Shown here piece by piece: positions 23,208-33,247 of a DNA stretch of 64,000 nt. The DNA comes from Tetramitus jugosus. Lineage: Eukaryota > Heterolobosea > Eutetramitea > Acrasida > Vahlkampfiidae. The notes beneath the pieces are model-generated. The model made no database searches. It worked only from the letters and a program-made list of their open reading frames with translations, and was not told where the DNA came from. The DNA lies in assembly GCA_937625935.1 (NCBI GenBank), contig OW569354.1:310001-374000 (forward strand). Reading direction: 5' to 3'. Position numbers and translations under genes: made by a program. Positions within the stretch are counted from its first letter, which is position 1. Each line of letters opens with the position of its first letter.

Positions 23208-23511
23208 ACTGAGATACGCGTCACTCGTGTTGCCAGAGATGAGTGAAGTGTTGATTTTGTGTGTTTTGTCTAAATGACACGGAGATAAGGAAATATTCTG
23301 TCGCAGGTCCAAAAGACGCGAATGACGAAGAGCGTATGTGTCAAGAGCGAGGTAGTTGTTACCTGTAAGTAACCAACTTTGGCTAGTCTACAAAGCTTCC
23401 AACTCATAGGTCATAGCTGTGAGTGCGCACAAAATCAATTTCATTGTCCGCAAAACGGACGTGTCGCAACATCGAAACACACAAACAGCAAACACAAAAC
23501 AGCAATCAAAA

Positions 23512-24954
23512 ATGATGCATCAAACAACAAACAAAACACTAGCAGATTCAACTCTACACTACGCACTGTGCAATGGTCTCCTCATGATCAACAAACACAC
23601 CAAACAAGTGCAAGCTGTTCCCTGTACACTGTCCTCTCAGGTCAATCTCGTTTCCAGAGAACAATTCAACAAGGTTCAGAGAATACAGCCTGCTTTGAAT
23701 CAATTGGTTCAAGACATTTCAGTCAATAGAGATTTTTTGAGATTGAGCTTGGAGCATGTGATTGAAGAGGATGACTTTACGAAAAAATTGTTTGAGATTT
23801 ATGAGGAACAGCAGTCAGATGAAGCGAGTTATGGGAACAAGGTACAAATGGGTATTCATCGATCGGATTACATGCTTCATTTTGACCAGTCCAACGAGAC
23901 AAACAATGGAGTTTTACAACAAGTGGAATTGAACACAATTTCGAGTGCGTTTGGTGCGTTGAGCACAAAAGCAACATTGATGCATCAAATGCTGGCGAGT
24001 AAACCAGGTGTCAAGGTCGAAGTTTCACCCAGTTTTTACAATAATGTCAAGTGCTTGCATTCGGGTCATCAAGTGTTCAAGAATTTGATTGCAAAGGATG
24101 CTCTATTGTTGGATACTCATCAGGAGAATCATCGAGAACCAGTCATTTTGTTTGTTGTTCAGCCAGATGAGGGCAATTTTGCAGATCAGAGACATTACGA
24201 GTATGAACTGTATAGAGAGTATGGTGTTCGATGCGTGAGAAAGACGTTGACCGAGTTGGCCACAGAAGCAAAGGTCGATGCTCATGGCTTCCTATTTATC
24301 GAAGACAATGTACCAGTCAGTGTTGTGTACTTTAGGTCTGGATATGGACCAGGTGATTATCCAACGGAACAGGAGTGGAATGCGAGAAGATTGTTGGAGT
24401 CGTCCAAGGCAATCAACTGTCCTTCCATTGGATATCAATTGGCAGGAACAAAAAAGGTGCAACAAATCTTGGCCGATCCAAAGAATTTGTCGCAATTCAT
24501 CAAGGATGATTCTCTCGTTCAGGCACTCATGGAAACATTTACAGGTATTTATGCACTGTCGAATCCGGATCATGCAGAGCACATTGCCGATGCAATCAAC
24601 AACCCACAAGACTACGTGTTGAAGCCTCAGAGAGAAGGTGGAGGCAACTTGATTTTTGGAGAAAAGATGGTTGAAATGTTAAAGGACGAGAAGCAGAGCA
24701 AATCGCAGCAATATATTCTAATGAAGCGCATTTGTCCGCGCGGAACCCCTACCGTGTTTTTCAAGGATGGAGTCACTGATGAGTCATTGGGTGTCAGCGA
24801 ACTAGGCATATTTGGTACTTTTGTCGGCAGTGCAAACAAGATTCATCTCAACGAATGCTCAGGTTATTTGCTCCGTACCAAGAAGGAAGGAGTTGAAGAC
24901 GGAGGTGTGGCCAGTGGTGTAGCTGTTCTTGATTCATTGGCTTTCACTGACTAA
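23512..24954 (+). CDS. GSS: Glutathione synthetase (eukaryotic type)
   Basis: ATP-grasp enzyme joining gamma-glutamylcysteine and glycine, the last step of glutathione synthesis. 480 aa from ATG 23512 (human enzyme 474). Blocks seen: QVELNTISSAFGAL (substrate-binding Glu/Asn), FRSGYGPGDYP, LAGTKKVQQILA, the glycine-rich ATP loop LKPQREGGGNLIFG, and GTFVGSANKIHLNECSGYLLRTK followed by the C-terminal GGVASGVAVLDS. Single exon, no lesions. Confidence 0.95.
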   Translation: MMHQTTNKTLADSTLHYALCNGLLMINKHTKQVQAVPCTLSSQVNLVSREQFNKVQRIQPALNQLVQDISVNRDFLRLSLEHVIEEDDFTKKLFEIYEEQQSDEASYGNKVQMGIHRSDYMLHFDQSNETNNGVLQQVELNTISSAFGALSTKATLMHQMLASKPGVKVEVSPSFYNNVKCLHSGHQVFKNLIAKDALLLDTHQENHREPVILFVVQPDEGNFADQRHYEYELYREYGVRCVRKTLTELATEAKVDAHGFLFIEDNVPVSVVYFRSGYGPGDYPTEQEWNARRLLESSKAINCPSIGYQLAGTKKVQQILADPKNLSQFIKDDSLVQALMETFTGIYALSNPDHAEHIADAINNPQDYVLKPQREGGGNLIFGEKMVEMLKDEKQSKSQQYILMKRICPRGTPTVFFKDGVTDESLGVSELGIFGTFVGSANKIHLNECSGYLLRTKKEGVEDGGVASGVAVLDSLAFTD

Positions 24955-25121
24955 TCGCTCATATTCAACGACAACAACTTCTGACTTGCAACAGTCAATC
25001 CAAGAATAAAGTCGCCAAACGTTGGGTGCATTTCGCGATTGTGCCTCACCAAAAATTTGATCTCTCAAACAACAACAACAAGAGCAAATAAAAAAACAAC
25101 GATAACAAGAGCAAAAGAAGA

Positions 25122-27515
25122 ATGGGCAAAGCCACTCTTAGCATCCAATCCATTGACTTTACAAAATATTGGCATGCTCTACGCGATGATATGCTAAAGA
25201 TTTTGTTTCATCCATTGTCTGTTGAACATCGACCCAAATACTCTTGGGAACGCCTTCATCAGTTCATTTATCGAATATGCACGGGTCGTTGCTATCATTT
25301 GGGCATTGATGAGCATCAGAGGATTGAGAGTGGAGAGAAACTGACATTTTCATGCCCAGAAAACAACAGTCCACAACCAAAATTGTTGTACTTTGTTGTG
25401 CGAAAATCGATTGAACGGTACATGAGAGATCACTTGTGCAGTTGTTGTGATGATGACGATGCTGATCCTGATGATACTAATGATAGTAGTGATCAAAAGA
25501 CAAAGAGTAGTCAATACACGGGAGTGCACATTGTGCACATGGGAATGGATCTGTTAAAGTTTTATGTGAATCATTGGGATAATTATTCGATTGGTATTGA
25601 TTCGTTGAATGGAATTTTCTTGTACATGACCAGAGATTGGATCATACCGAATCAGACAAAATATGTCGAAGGATCAGCCGATTTGGAGAATGGTGTCTAT
25701 TCGATTCGAGTGTTGGGATACTTGTTGTTTCGACAAGTGTTTTATGAGAAAATTCAGTCCAATCTGCAGAACACGGTACTCGAGTTGATTCATCAGAACA
25801 GAGAGTTGGGCGATCAGTTTGATGAGTATGATTTGTTGGAGCGATATGTGCGATCTGTTTCACGATTGGGATTCGATGGATTAGAGTGGTATGAAGCAGT
25901 GTTTGAGCAACACTTTTTGAAGGAGACCGAAGAGTACTATAAAATCAAGTGTGCGGCTGTTTCCTCAGTTTCCGAATATTTGAATACGATGCTTCACCAC
26001 TTGCGATTGGAAGAGAAGATTTCTGGTCGATACTTGCTATCTTCGACGAAACCAAAGCTCATGTCCATATGTATCAATCACATGATTCACAAGAACTCTG
26101 ATATGTTGTTCGCCGTTTTGCCAGATTGGCTAAAGTATGACAATCGCTCCGATTTAAAGAACTTTTATGCACTGATGAAGCATTCGAATGAGGCAAGCGT
26201 AAAATTGCGAAATTATTTCCATGAACATGTACGGGAGAGTACCGAAGATCGATTAGAGATTGTTAGAAGGGAGAGTCCTGATATATGGAAAAACACTGTT
26301 GATACTTTGATTAATGTTTATCTTCATTTTACTGGATTGATTGAGCAGGTGTTTGATAGGGATACCGAGCTTATATTGGCACGTGATGGAGCACTGAAAT
26401 CTGTCATTTCGCGTACCAAAAACTTTCCTGAATGGTTGGCTAAGAAGATGAATGCCATTTTGCGTGGTAGTGAAAAGTTATTGAACGAAGAAGAGAACGA
26501 AATACAACTGAACACGATATTGAAGCTGTATACGCTTCTCACTTCCGGAGACGCATTCCTAAAATTTTATTCAGTTTATTTTGGCAAAAGACTGATACAA
26601 GGTGTTTATTCTCATGACAACGAAGCAGCCATGTTGGGAAAGTTGAAACAAATATGTTCGTTTGGTGAGGTTTACAAACTGCAGCGAATGTTCAATGATA
26701 TCCACATGTCTGAAGACTTGAATAATCGATTCAATGCCCACATATCGAACATGCAAGCGACGAGTAGCATTGATTTCTCATGTACAATTCTAACACTTGG
26801 TAGTTGGCCATTGTTAGAAACCAATGTCAAATGTATGGTACCCCGGTCATTGGAGCCCATGATGAACCAGTTCGCCGAGTATTACATAAGTCAGCATCAG
26901 GGTAGAAAATTGCAGTGGGTCCCTTCAGTATCCAAAGGTATTGTTCGATCGAATTGCTGGGCCTCCCCCTATGAATTCCAAGTATCATGGTTGCAGCTCT
27001 GTGTGTTGTATCACTTTAACGAAATGGATCAATGTACAGTGGAGGAGTTGCAACGTGTAACAGACATGGACAATACAAGTCTCCATCAAACTTTACACAC
27101 ATTGTATTCAGCAAAGGTTCTCATTATTCAAAGAGAGGGAGTTCCCTTGCTTGACGACAAGAAGTTATTGATTCAATCGAGTGACATTGTATCCCTGAAT
27201 TTTGGCTTCAGTAACAAGCGGCTACGAATCTCACTGTTTGCCCTTGCTACAAAAGGGTTGAGCGATGAAACTCATAGCAAAGTTGTGCAACAGATCGATG
27301 ATGATCGCAAATACGTGATACAAGCAATAATTGTTCGGATCATGAAGTCACGAAAATCGATGAATCATAGAGAACTGGTCGGCATGGTATTATCTCAACT
27401 GCAGCACTTTAGGCCATCCGTCACAGATGTAAAGAAGAATATTGAACATTTGATAGAGATGGATTATTTGGCAAGACATGTCACACACTCTGAAATATAT
27501 AATTACGTTGCATAA
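25122..27515 (+). CDS. Cullin (scaffold of a cullin-RING ubiquitin ligase)
   Basis: 797 aa, one exon. The N-terminal cullin repeats are divergent and carry a short Asp-rich insert (about 107-125). The cullin homology region (about 430-620) includes the F-Y-S-V-Y-F-G-K-R-L block. A winged-helix C-terminus carries the neddylation motif I-I-V-R-I-M-K-S-R-K (acceptor Lys about 742), and the usual C-terminal pattern ends in Y-L-A-R...Y-N-Y-V-A. It is therefore likely NEDD8-modified and RBX-binding. Which orthologue (CUL1/2/5-like or lineage-specific) I cannot say. Its stop lies 21 nt from the convergent HAD gene. Confidence 0.9.
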   Translation: MGKATLSIQSIDFTKYWHALRDDMLKILFHPLSVEHRPKYSWERLHQFIYRICTGRCYHLGIDEHQRIESGEKLTFSCPENNSPQPKLLYFVVRKSIERYMRDHLCSCCDDDDADPDDTNDSSDQKTKSSQYTGVHIVHMGMDLLKFYVNHWDNYSIGIDSLNGIFLYMTRDWIIPNQTKYVEGSADLENGVYSIRVLGYLLFRQVFYEKIQSNLQNTVLELIHQNRELGDQFDEYDLLERYVRSVSRLGFDGLEWYEAVFEQHFLKETEEYYKIKCAAVSSVSEYLNTMLHHLRLEEKISGRYLLSSTKPKLMSICINHMIHKNSDMLFAVLPDWLKYDNRSDLKNFYALMKHSNEASVKLRNYFHEHVRESTEDRLEIVRRESPDIWKNTVDTLINVYLHFTGLIEQVFDRDTELILARDGALKSVISRTKNFPEWLAKKMNAILRGSEKLLNEEENEIQLNTILKLYTLLTSGDAFLKFYSVYFGKRLIQGVYSHDNEAAMLGKLKQICSFGEVYKLQRMFNDIHMSEDLNNRFNAHISNMQATSSIDFSCTILTLGSWPLLETNVKCMVPRSLEPMMNQFAEYYISQHQGRKLQWVPSVSKGIVRSNCWASPYEFQVSWLQLCVLYHFNEMDQCTVEELQRVTDMDNTSLHQTLHTLYSAKVLIIQREGVPLLDDKKLLIQSSDIVSLNFGFSNKRLRISLFALATKGLSDETHSKVVQQIDDDRKYVIQAIIVRIMKSRKSMNHRELVGMVLSQLQHFRPSVTDVKKNIEHLIEMDYLARHVTHSEIYNYVA

Positions 27516-27536
27516 CTTTATTTACATTCTTAATAA

Positions 27537-28835
27537 TTACTTGTTGAACCATTTCTTCTCGCTCTCCTGTACACACTTCTCAAAATAGTGATCATCCATA
27601 ATTGCGAGGTAGGGTTCGCTCTTCCAAATATTGAGGCCAGCATGTTGGTTCTGATCTAGTGCATGTCCAGTGTTGGCATCAATCAAGCTAATGATACCTC
27701 TCGTGGGCCAACCAGGCATCACTGCATTGTCATCGAAGAAAATCTGTAGTATGCTTTGATCTTCTGGATCAATGACAAATCTCTTACCACTCTCTGCTTC
27801 CTCTCTATTGGCATTCCACCAGTACCAATAATCTCGATAAAATGCTGATGTACCATCCTGTGTAGCTCGTAGTAGTGTATTATAGATATCTTTCACTCCC
27901 TTGATCAAATGCACTCTGTCTGGACTTGGCTTCTGATGTTGAATCAATTGTTCAATCGGAATTGAAGGATCAACAGCTTGGTTCATCTCTACCGGACGTT
28001 TCAAACTTCCAGTAACAAGATAAGAATTGTGACCCTCATTTCCATTGACATACAAGTATCCAATTGCATAGTTGTCAGGTTTCTCTGTCAAATCGAGAAT
28101 CTTGTTTTTAAGAGACTCCTTCAGATTGTCATCCAATGTGAAATAGGCATGCTTGCCCTGACAAAAATCATTAAACTCTGAACAGACGTTATGCACATCA
28201 TGTTCATCACCAAACGTCCTGAAGATTATCGCATATTCAATCTCTCCACTCAATCGTCTTCTTTCGAGCCATTTGACCAAATTGAACAAAGAAGGAATCA
28301 AATTAACAGTTTGATCCACAGAAAAGGCAGAAGACAATGGAGAATGTGTCTTGACCAATAGTCGTTCTAACAGTGCCTCTTGATGCTTTGAGAACTGTTC
28401 TCCAATGTTCCCCTTGGCAGTAAAGTGATCCAAAAGCGCTCTTCTCTTTGACTTTACTGCGGCATTGTGTTTCAGCTGTTGAGCTAACAACGATGTTCCA
28501 TCATTGTCATTACTATTGCTCTCTACTTTCACATAGGGATAAATGAACTCTTCAATAAAGGAATAGAAAGAGATGATCTCTGTTCCTTGATCAAGGGATA
28601 GTGGTACGTCTACTGTTGGTTCAGAGCTCAGACAAGTCCATCCATGCTTGATCTTATATTCATCAGTGACACCTTTCTTGTTTAGCTCATCGTGGTTGAC
28701 TCTTCCCCACACGCAAGCAGCAATGATCTCATTGGTTACAGTTTCGGTGCTTTTACCACTTGCACTGTCAGAGATAATAATGGTTTTATTGATATCCAGA
28801 TGGATCAACAAACGAGGAGGAGCTTGTGTGTTCAT
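27537..28835 (-). CDS. HAD-superfamily-like protein
   Basis: 432 aa from ATG 28833-28835 (only non-ATG codons extend it upstream). It starts with a hydrophobic strand and the motif L-L-I-H-L-D-I-N-K-T-I-I-I-S-D, which fits HAD motif I (DxNxT instead of DxDxT). A later strand I-F-F-D-D-N may be motif IV. The interior is mostly helical, consistent with a large cap domain. Probably a phosphatase-like enzyme, but the variant motif I leaves activity unproven. Substrate unknown. Confidence 0.6.
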   Translation of the reverse strand: MNTQAPPRLLIHLDINKTIIISDSASGKSTETVTNEIIAACVWGRVNHDELNKKGVTDEYKIKHGWTCLSSEPTVDVPLSLDQGTEIISFYSFIEEFIYPYVKVESNSNDNDGTSLLAQQLKHNAAVKSKRRALLDHFTAKGNIGEQFSKHQEALLERLLVKTHSPLSSAFSVDQTVNLIPSLFNLVKWLERRRLSGEIEYAIIFRTFGDEHDVHNVCSEFNDFCQGKHAYFTLDDNLKESLKNKILDLTEKPDNYAIGYLYVNGNEGHNSYLVTGSLKRPVEMNQAVDPSIPIEQLIQHQKPSPDRVHLIKGVKDIYNTLLRATQDGTSAFYRDYWYWWNANREEAESGKRFVIDPEDQSILQIFFDDNAVMPGWPTRGIISLIDANTGHALDQNQHAGLNIWKSEPYLAIMDDHYFEKCVQESEKKWFNK

Positions 28836-29180
28836 TGTGATGTTTGCTACTGATTTTGTTTTGGTAAAGGCGGCTTTGTGGCCACGAAAAAGAGACACCT
28901 TCAAGCAAACTAGTTTTTGTTGATCTCCTAACCGAACTGTTGAGGTCAATTGATAATAATATGGTGAAACACCTTTTCATTCTGCCAGATAGTTTTCTCT
29001 CAACACTGTTCACCAAAGACGAACAAAAAGTCCATGAATACAATTTCCTTCTTTTCCAGTTGAAGGATCATCATTGTAAGAGTTCGGGAGTTCACCAGAA
29101 CTCACCGTACAAAAAAAGCTTGCAAATTTTGTTCCAGCAAAAACAACCAACACATAAACAAGCGCAATTATTCATTAAAC
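28836..29180. other. Divergent promoter region, HAD-like / ARH1
   Basis: 345 bp between two start codons facing away from each other. No TATA box or RNA gene recognised. Confidence 0.5.
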
Positions 29181-30281
29181 ATGAGCAGCAGTAGTACACA
29201 AAGCTTGTTATCTAGATTCGAAGCATCCATGATTCTGTCCGCTGTCGGTGACGCCGTGGGCTACCGTCGTGGAAAATGGGAATTTTTGAAGAATGGACCA
29301 AAAATTCATCAACAGTTCAATGATATGGGACGTTTCGCTGGTCTGCATGTCAATGATGCGAGAAGTTGGCCAGTTTCTGATGATACTGTCATGCATTTGG
29401 CCACAGCAGAAACATTGACTGATTCTGCCTTTGCTTCTCTGTCCTTCCATGATCAAATTACTTTGTTGACTCAAAAGTATGATGTGAGCATGAATGATAT
29501 GAATGGTCGTGGACCTGGACTCAAGTGTATTCAATCACTCAATATGCTTCATAGGCATCCTGAGCTGTGGAACAAGATGGTGTACGATAAGGCAGGTGGT
29601 GGCTGTGGTGGTAGCATGAGAGCCATGTGCATTGGTTTGAGATATTTTGGAGAGGAGAAGCGCAAGGATTTGATTCGTTACTCTGTTGAAAGTGGAAGAA
29701 TCACTCATAATCACGTCAATGGCTTCATGGGTGCTGTTGTCAGTGCTGCATTCACTGCGTTTGCTGTAGAACAGATCCCTCCAAGACAGTGGGGTCGTCT
29801 GTTGCTTGATTCGATTATTCCACAAACCTTGAACTATATTGGAGAGTCCGGAAGAGATGTGGAGCAAGTGAAGATGGATATGAAGAAATTTGAGAGCAAA
29901 TTCTTGGACTATATGCAGCAAAGAAATGTTGTTAGTGGTGAGACTGAACCACAATTCCCTGAAAAGTATGGAGTTGAAGAAAGAGATCAATTCTATAATA
30001 CTTGGAGTTTCAATGGATGGGCTGGTGCCTCTGGAGATGACTCGGTTATTATTTCGTATGATGCTGTTTTGGGTTCAGGAAATGATTGGGAGAAGCTTGT
30101 TGAGAGAGGTGTTCTGCATTATGGCGATAACGATAGCACAGGTGCAATCTCTTGTGCATGGTTCGGTGCTTTGTATGGTTACCCTGACGCCCAAAAGTAT
30201 CAGCAGAACTGGAAGGGTATCGAGTATGAAGGTAGATTGAAAAAGCAAGCAGAACTTTTGTATCAACTTGCCACTAAGTAA
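29181..30281 (+). CDS. ADPRH: ADP-ribosylarginine hydrolase (ARH1/ADPRH type)
   Basis: 366 aa, single exon. It follows ARH1 closely: A-S-M-I-L-S-A-V-G-D-A-V-G-Y, G-K-W-E-F-L, the metal-binding SDDT (66-69) followed by VMHLATAE, M-R-A-M-C-I-G-L-R, S-G-R-I-T-H-N-H, E-R-D-Q-F-Y, and the C-terminal metal site G-D-N-D-S-T-G. ARH1 removes ADP-ribose from arginine using two Mg2+. Both metal sites are intact, so activity is expected. This implies an arginine ADP-ribosyltransferase elsewhere in the genome, or environmental toxin modification to reverse. Confidence 0.93.
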   Translation: MSSSSTQSLLSRFEASMILSAVGDAVGYRRGKWEFLKNGPKIHQQFNDMGRFAGLHVNDARSWPVSDDTVMHLATAETLTDSAFASLSFHDQITLLTQKYDVSMNDMNGRGPGLKCIQSLNMLHRHPELWNKMVYDKAGGGCGGSMRAMCIGLRYFGEEKRKDLIRYSVESGRITHNHVNGFMGAVVSAAFTAFAVEQIPPRQWGRLLLDSIIPQTLNYIGESGRDVEQVKMDMKKFESKFLDYMQQRNVVSGETEPQFPEKYGVEERDQFYNTWSFNGWAGASGDDSVIISYDAVLGSGNDWEKLVERGVLHYGDNDSTGAISCAWFGALYGYPDAQKYQQNWKGIEYEGRLKKQAELLYQLATK

Positions 30282-30450
30282 ATGTAAACAATTGTATTAT
30301 TGAAAGAACTCAAGATCTGTAAATGTCGGATCAATAAGTGAACCATCACCGTTGTAAACCTCTGGTCAACTTCCATTCAAAGGTTGTCCGCGATAGCAAA
30401 AAAGCACTGCGGGTTTGCGGACTGCGCATCTGAAGAAACACATACAAGCC

Positions 30451-31191
30451 ATGAGAGTCAACACGAACACTCACGTACTAACTGCACAAGATTTCTCTGA
30501 TCTCTTGCCCAAGAAGCAAGAATTTGCTTCAAAAGACAAGAATTTAGCTCTCATCACTAGACCTGGGAATACTGAACGGGTGGCATTCTTCAACAGACTC
30601 CTCCAGTTGCTTGATGAGGAGAATGTCCAGTTCCCTGATGTTCAAAACAAGATTATTCATCCCTCTAGAGTAAGATACTACATGGAGAGACACCTTCAAT
30701 CCACACTATCACCCAATCTCAAACTGCGAGACTTTCTCTCTGCTCACATGGAAGTAGTCCAAGCATTATTGGACGATGTTGAGAGCAATGTCTCCAATTT
30801 AATTTCTTTTTATGACACAAACATAGCTCAAGAACTACAACCATTTAATCCGGACTCAGTAAAGACAAGCTTCACCTTCAAGTTGGTAGATGATGATATG
30901 TGTTCTAAGTTCCACTTTGACCACAACTTGTACAGACTTCTATGCACTTACAAGGGAGAAGGAACTGAATGGATGCCAAATCAATATGTCCGAAGAAACA
31001 GCCAGTGCGATTGTAAGGACCACGAGCTCGTGCAAGACTATAGTAAGAAAGAAATCGTCCAAGAGAACTGGGTCACTATTCTAAAAGGAGGAAAATTTTC
31101 AAAGGAAAATCCAATTGTACATAGATCTCCATCAGTAAGATCAATGCAGGACAGGAGAGTATTGTTGAGAGTGGACATCCTGCTTCAGTAG
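30451..31191 (+). CDS. DUF1826 family protein
   Basis: 246 aa from ATG 30451 (upstream frame only from TTG). The second half carries the DUF1826 pattern: K-F-H-F-D-H-N-L-Y-R-L-L-C-T-Y-K-G-E-G-T-E-W-M-P, then W-V-T-I-L-K-G-G, then V-H-R-S-P-S-V and a final strand. The ordered H-x-D...H layout resembles a Fe(II)/2-oxoglutarate dioxygenase-like double-stranded beta-helix, but that is inference. The family is better known from bacteria, so a phylogeny would be informative. No function is established to my knowledge. Confidence 0.7.
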   Translation: MRVNTNTHVLTAQDFSDLLPKKQEFASKDKNLALITRPGNTERVAFFNRLLQLLDEENVQFPDVQNKIIHPSRVRYYMERHLQSTLSPNLKLRDFLSAHMEVVQALLDDVESNVSNLISFYDTNIAQELQPFNPDSVKTSFTFKLVDDDMCSKFHFDHNLYRLLCTYKGEGTEWMPNQYVRRNSQCDCKDHELVQDYSKKEIVQENWVTILKGGKFSKENPIVHRSPSVRSMQDRRVLLRVDILLQ

Positions 31192-31279
31192 TTTTCATCG
31201 GCTGAGGACGGACAATTCCCCAGATTTTCGGACGGACTGTCCCTGAAACAAGGAAAAAATAAAGCGCGATTGTTCATGA

Positions 31280-31295
31280 GCGAGGATATCCTCGC
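31280..31295. repeat. 16-bp perfect palindrome
   Basis: GCGAGGATATCCTCGC reads the same on both strands. Candidate dimeric factor site in the SDR upstream region. Confidence 0.6.
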
Positions 31296-31329
31296 AGAAA
31301 TTATAGTTTTGATCTTTGAACCTCACTCA

Positions 31330-31347
31330 ATCAACTGATCAGTTGAT
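31330..31347. repeat. 18-bp perfect palindrome
   Basis: ATCAACTGATCAGTTGAT is a perfect palindrome 34 bp after the first one. Candidate protein-binding site or cruciform-prone sequence. Confidence 0.6.
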
Positions 31348-31727
31348 ACTCACTTTGACATCTGGCTTGGCAGAAGGTCACTCTTGTGTATTGGCCATTG
31401 TGAGGGATTTTTTAGGACATTGCGAAAACGCCGTAACACCGGACGCCGCTATTTTTGCGTCAGACGCTCCAACAGGCTAAATTTGTTGACCCGAAGCACG
31501 CATCCTCCAGACCAGTTAGCGGTGTGTCTTTTGGACAGATTGGCACAAACTAAAAAATATCTCCCAACCTACACCATCCATCGTAACCAAACCCACGATA
31601 CGCACATCCCTCACCACAAAACAAAAACAAACCCAAATAGTCTCATTGTTTTGTTCCACAACAACCACTGCCAAATAACGCGAAAAACAACAATATTATT
31701 CCAACTACAACAACTACACCAACTGAA

Positions 31728-33017
31728 ATGAGAATTGACAGGAGCTTTATTGTAGAGCTGGTGGATAGCTTTACCAACAGCACATCCACACATTTCCCAC
31801 TGTGGACAAAATTAACAACAGATGAAGTGCTCAACCAAATGAGAAACCAAATGTCAGCTTCAACACTCGTTTTCCTAGTGTTTAGTTGTCTTGTTCTCAG
31901 TTTTGTTGTAGCTTTCATCATTAGAGAGGTTTACACCCTGTTTCACTTGAAGAATTTGAAGGGCAAAGTGGTATGTAACACGTGTGTCAAGACATTGTGG
32001 TGGTTAGTTGGTTGATCTCCTTTGCGGATATCCGTGTCGAATCCCTCTGATTTTTTCTGTTCAATTTGTGCGCACGCGAAAAAAATCAACCGCCACCAAT
32101 ATCCGTCTCTTTTCTCAAATTTGTGTAGCTTGTGTGGGGCTAACGTGCTTCGTTTTTTTTTACGATAAAATCACCAGGTTTTGATCACTGGAGGTGCCAG
32201 CGGAATTGGTAGACTGATCGCAAAGAGATGCTGTCAATTGGGCAGCACTGTTGTCATCTGGGATGTCAATGAAGAATTTCTTGAAAAGACTGTCCGTGAC
32301 TTGTCTAGCCTTGAAGGCAAGATTTACGGCTACAAGGTCGATATCACTGACTATCAAAAGGTGTATGAGGTGGCTGAGAAGGTCAAGCGTGATGTCGGTG
32401 CCAGTGTCGATGTTCTCATCAACAATGCCGGTGTCATCATGGGCAAGAACCTATTGAACTCTTCAGAGAAGGAAATTATGCTCACAATGAACGTGAACAC
32501 ACTGTCTCACTTTTGGACTGTCAAGGCATTCTTGCCAGATATGATTCAGAAGAAGGAGGGTCACATTGTCACTGTTGCGAGTGCTTGTGGCATTGCAGCT
32601 ACATCTGGCATGCCAGACTATGTTGCTAGCAAGTTTGCTACCATTGGTTTCAATGACTCGTTGCGTGTGGAGCTCAAGCAAAGTCCTGATACGGTCAATA
32701 TTAAGACTCTGTGTGTTTGTCCATACTATATCAACACTGGTATGTTCACTGGTGTCAAGAATGGATTTTTGCCACTGTTGGAACCAGAGTATGTCGCTGA
32801 TCGTATCGTCAACAGTATTCAGAGATGTGATGAAGCACTGTTTATGCCATGGACAATCAAGACATCGTACCTGTTCAAGTTTATCGCTCCAATATGGCTC
32901 CAGGATTTGGGACTTGATGTTCTCGGTGTTTCGCGGAGTATGCAGACCTTCAAGGGCAGAACAGACAACTCTCATGTGAGCACCATTACAAATCTCGTTC
33001 AAAAGAAGAATGTATGA
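31728..33017 (+). CDS. Membrane-anchored short-chain dehydrogenase (SDR16C / HSD17B11-like)
   Basis: 360 aa from exons 31728-31970 and 32178-33017. The 207-nt intron is phase 0 (GTATGT...CACCAG). One transmembrane segment (about 44-66) is followed by a classical SDR core: TGGASGIG (NAD(P) binding), a D at the end of beta-2 (VIWDVN), NNAG, and the catalytic Ser plus Y-V-A-S-K. The layout resembles SDR16C enzymes (RDH10, HSD17B11/13) of ER or lipid droplets, which oxidise retinoids, sterols or related lipids. Substrate unknown. Confidence 0.88.
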
Positions 33018-33247
33018 GCCTGGTGTTGATAGTAACGATTACACTTCTCATTCTAACGACTCAATTGACACAGATCGAACTGCGATCGCATCAAGCGAGG
33101 TGTGTCCTCGCATGGTTTGTGCTAGGTGAACACAACAGACATGATGATTGGATTCCAGGCACTTCCAATTAATTGTACATACACAAATATACTTTTTATT
33201 AAATAAGTAGCACACAATCAATTCATAAAATATTTTGTTGACTTTAT

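Larger units (their letters stand above)
31192..31727. other. Intergenic region with two perfect palindromes
   Basis: 536 bp upstream of the SDR gene. It contains two perfect palindromes (31280-31295 and 31330-31347), a GGACGGAC direct repeat near 31205 and 31231, and a long A/C-rich leader on the right. No coding frame convinces. Confidence 0.55.
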
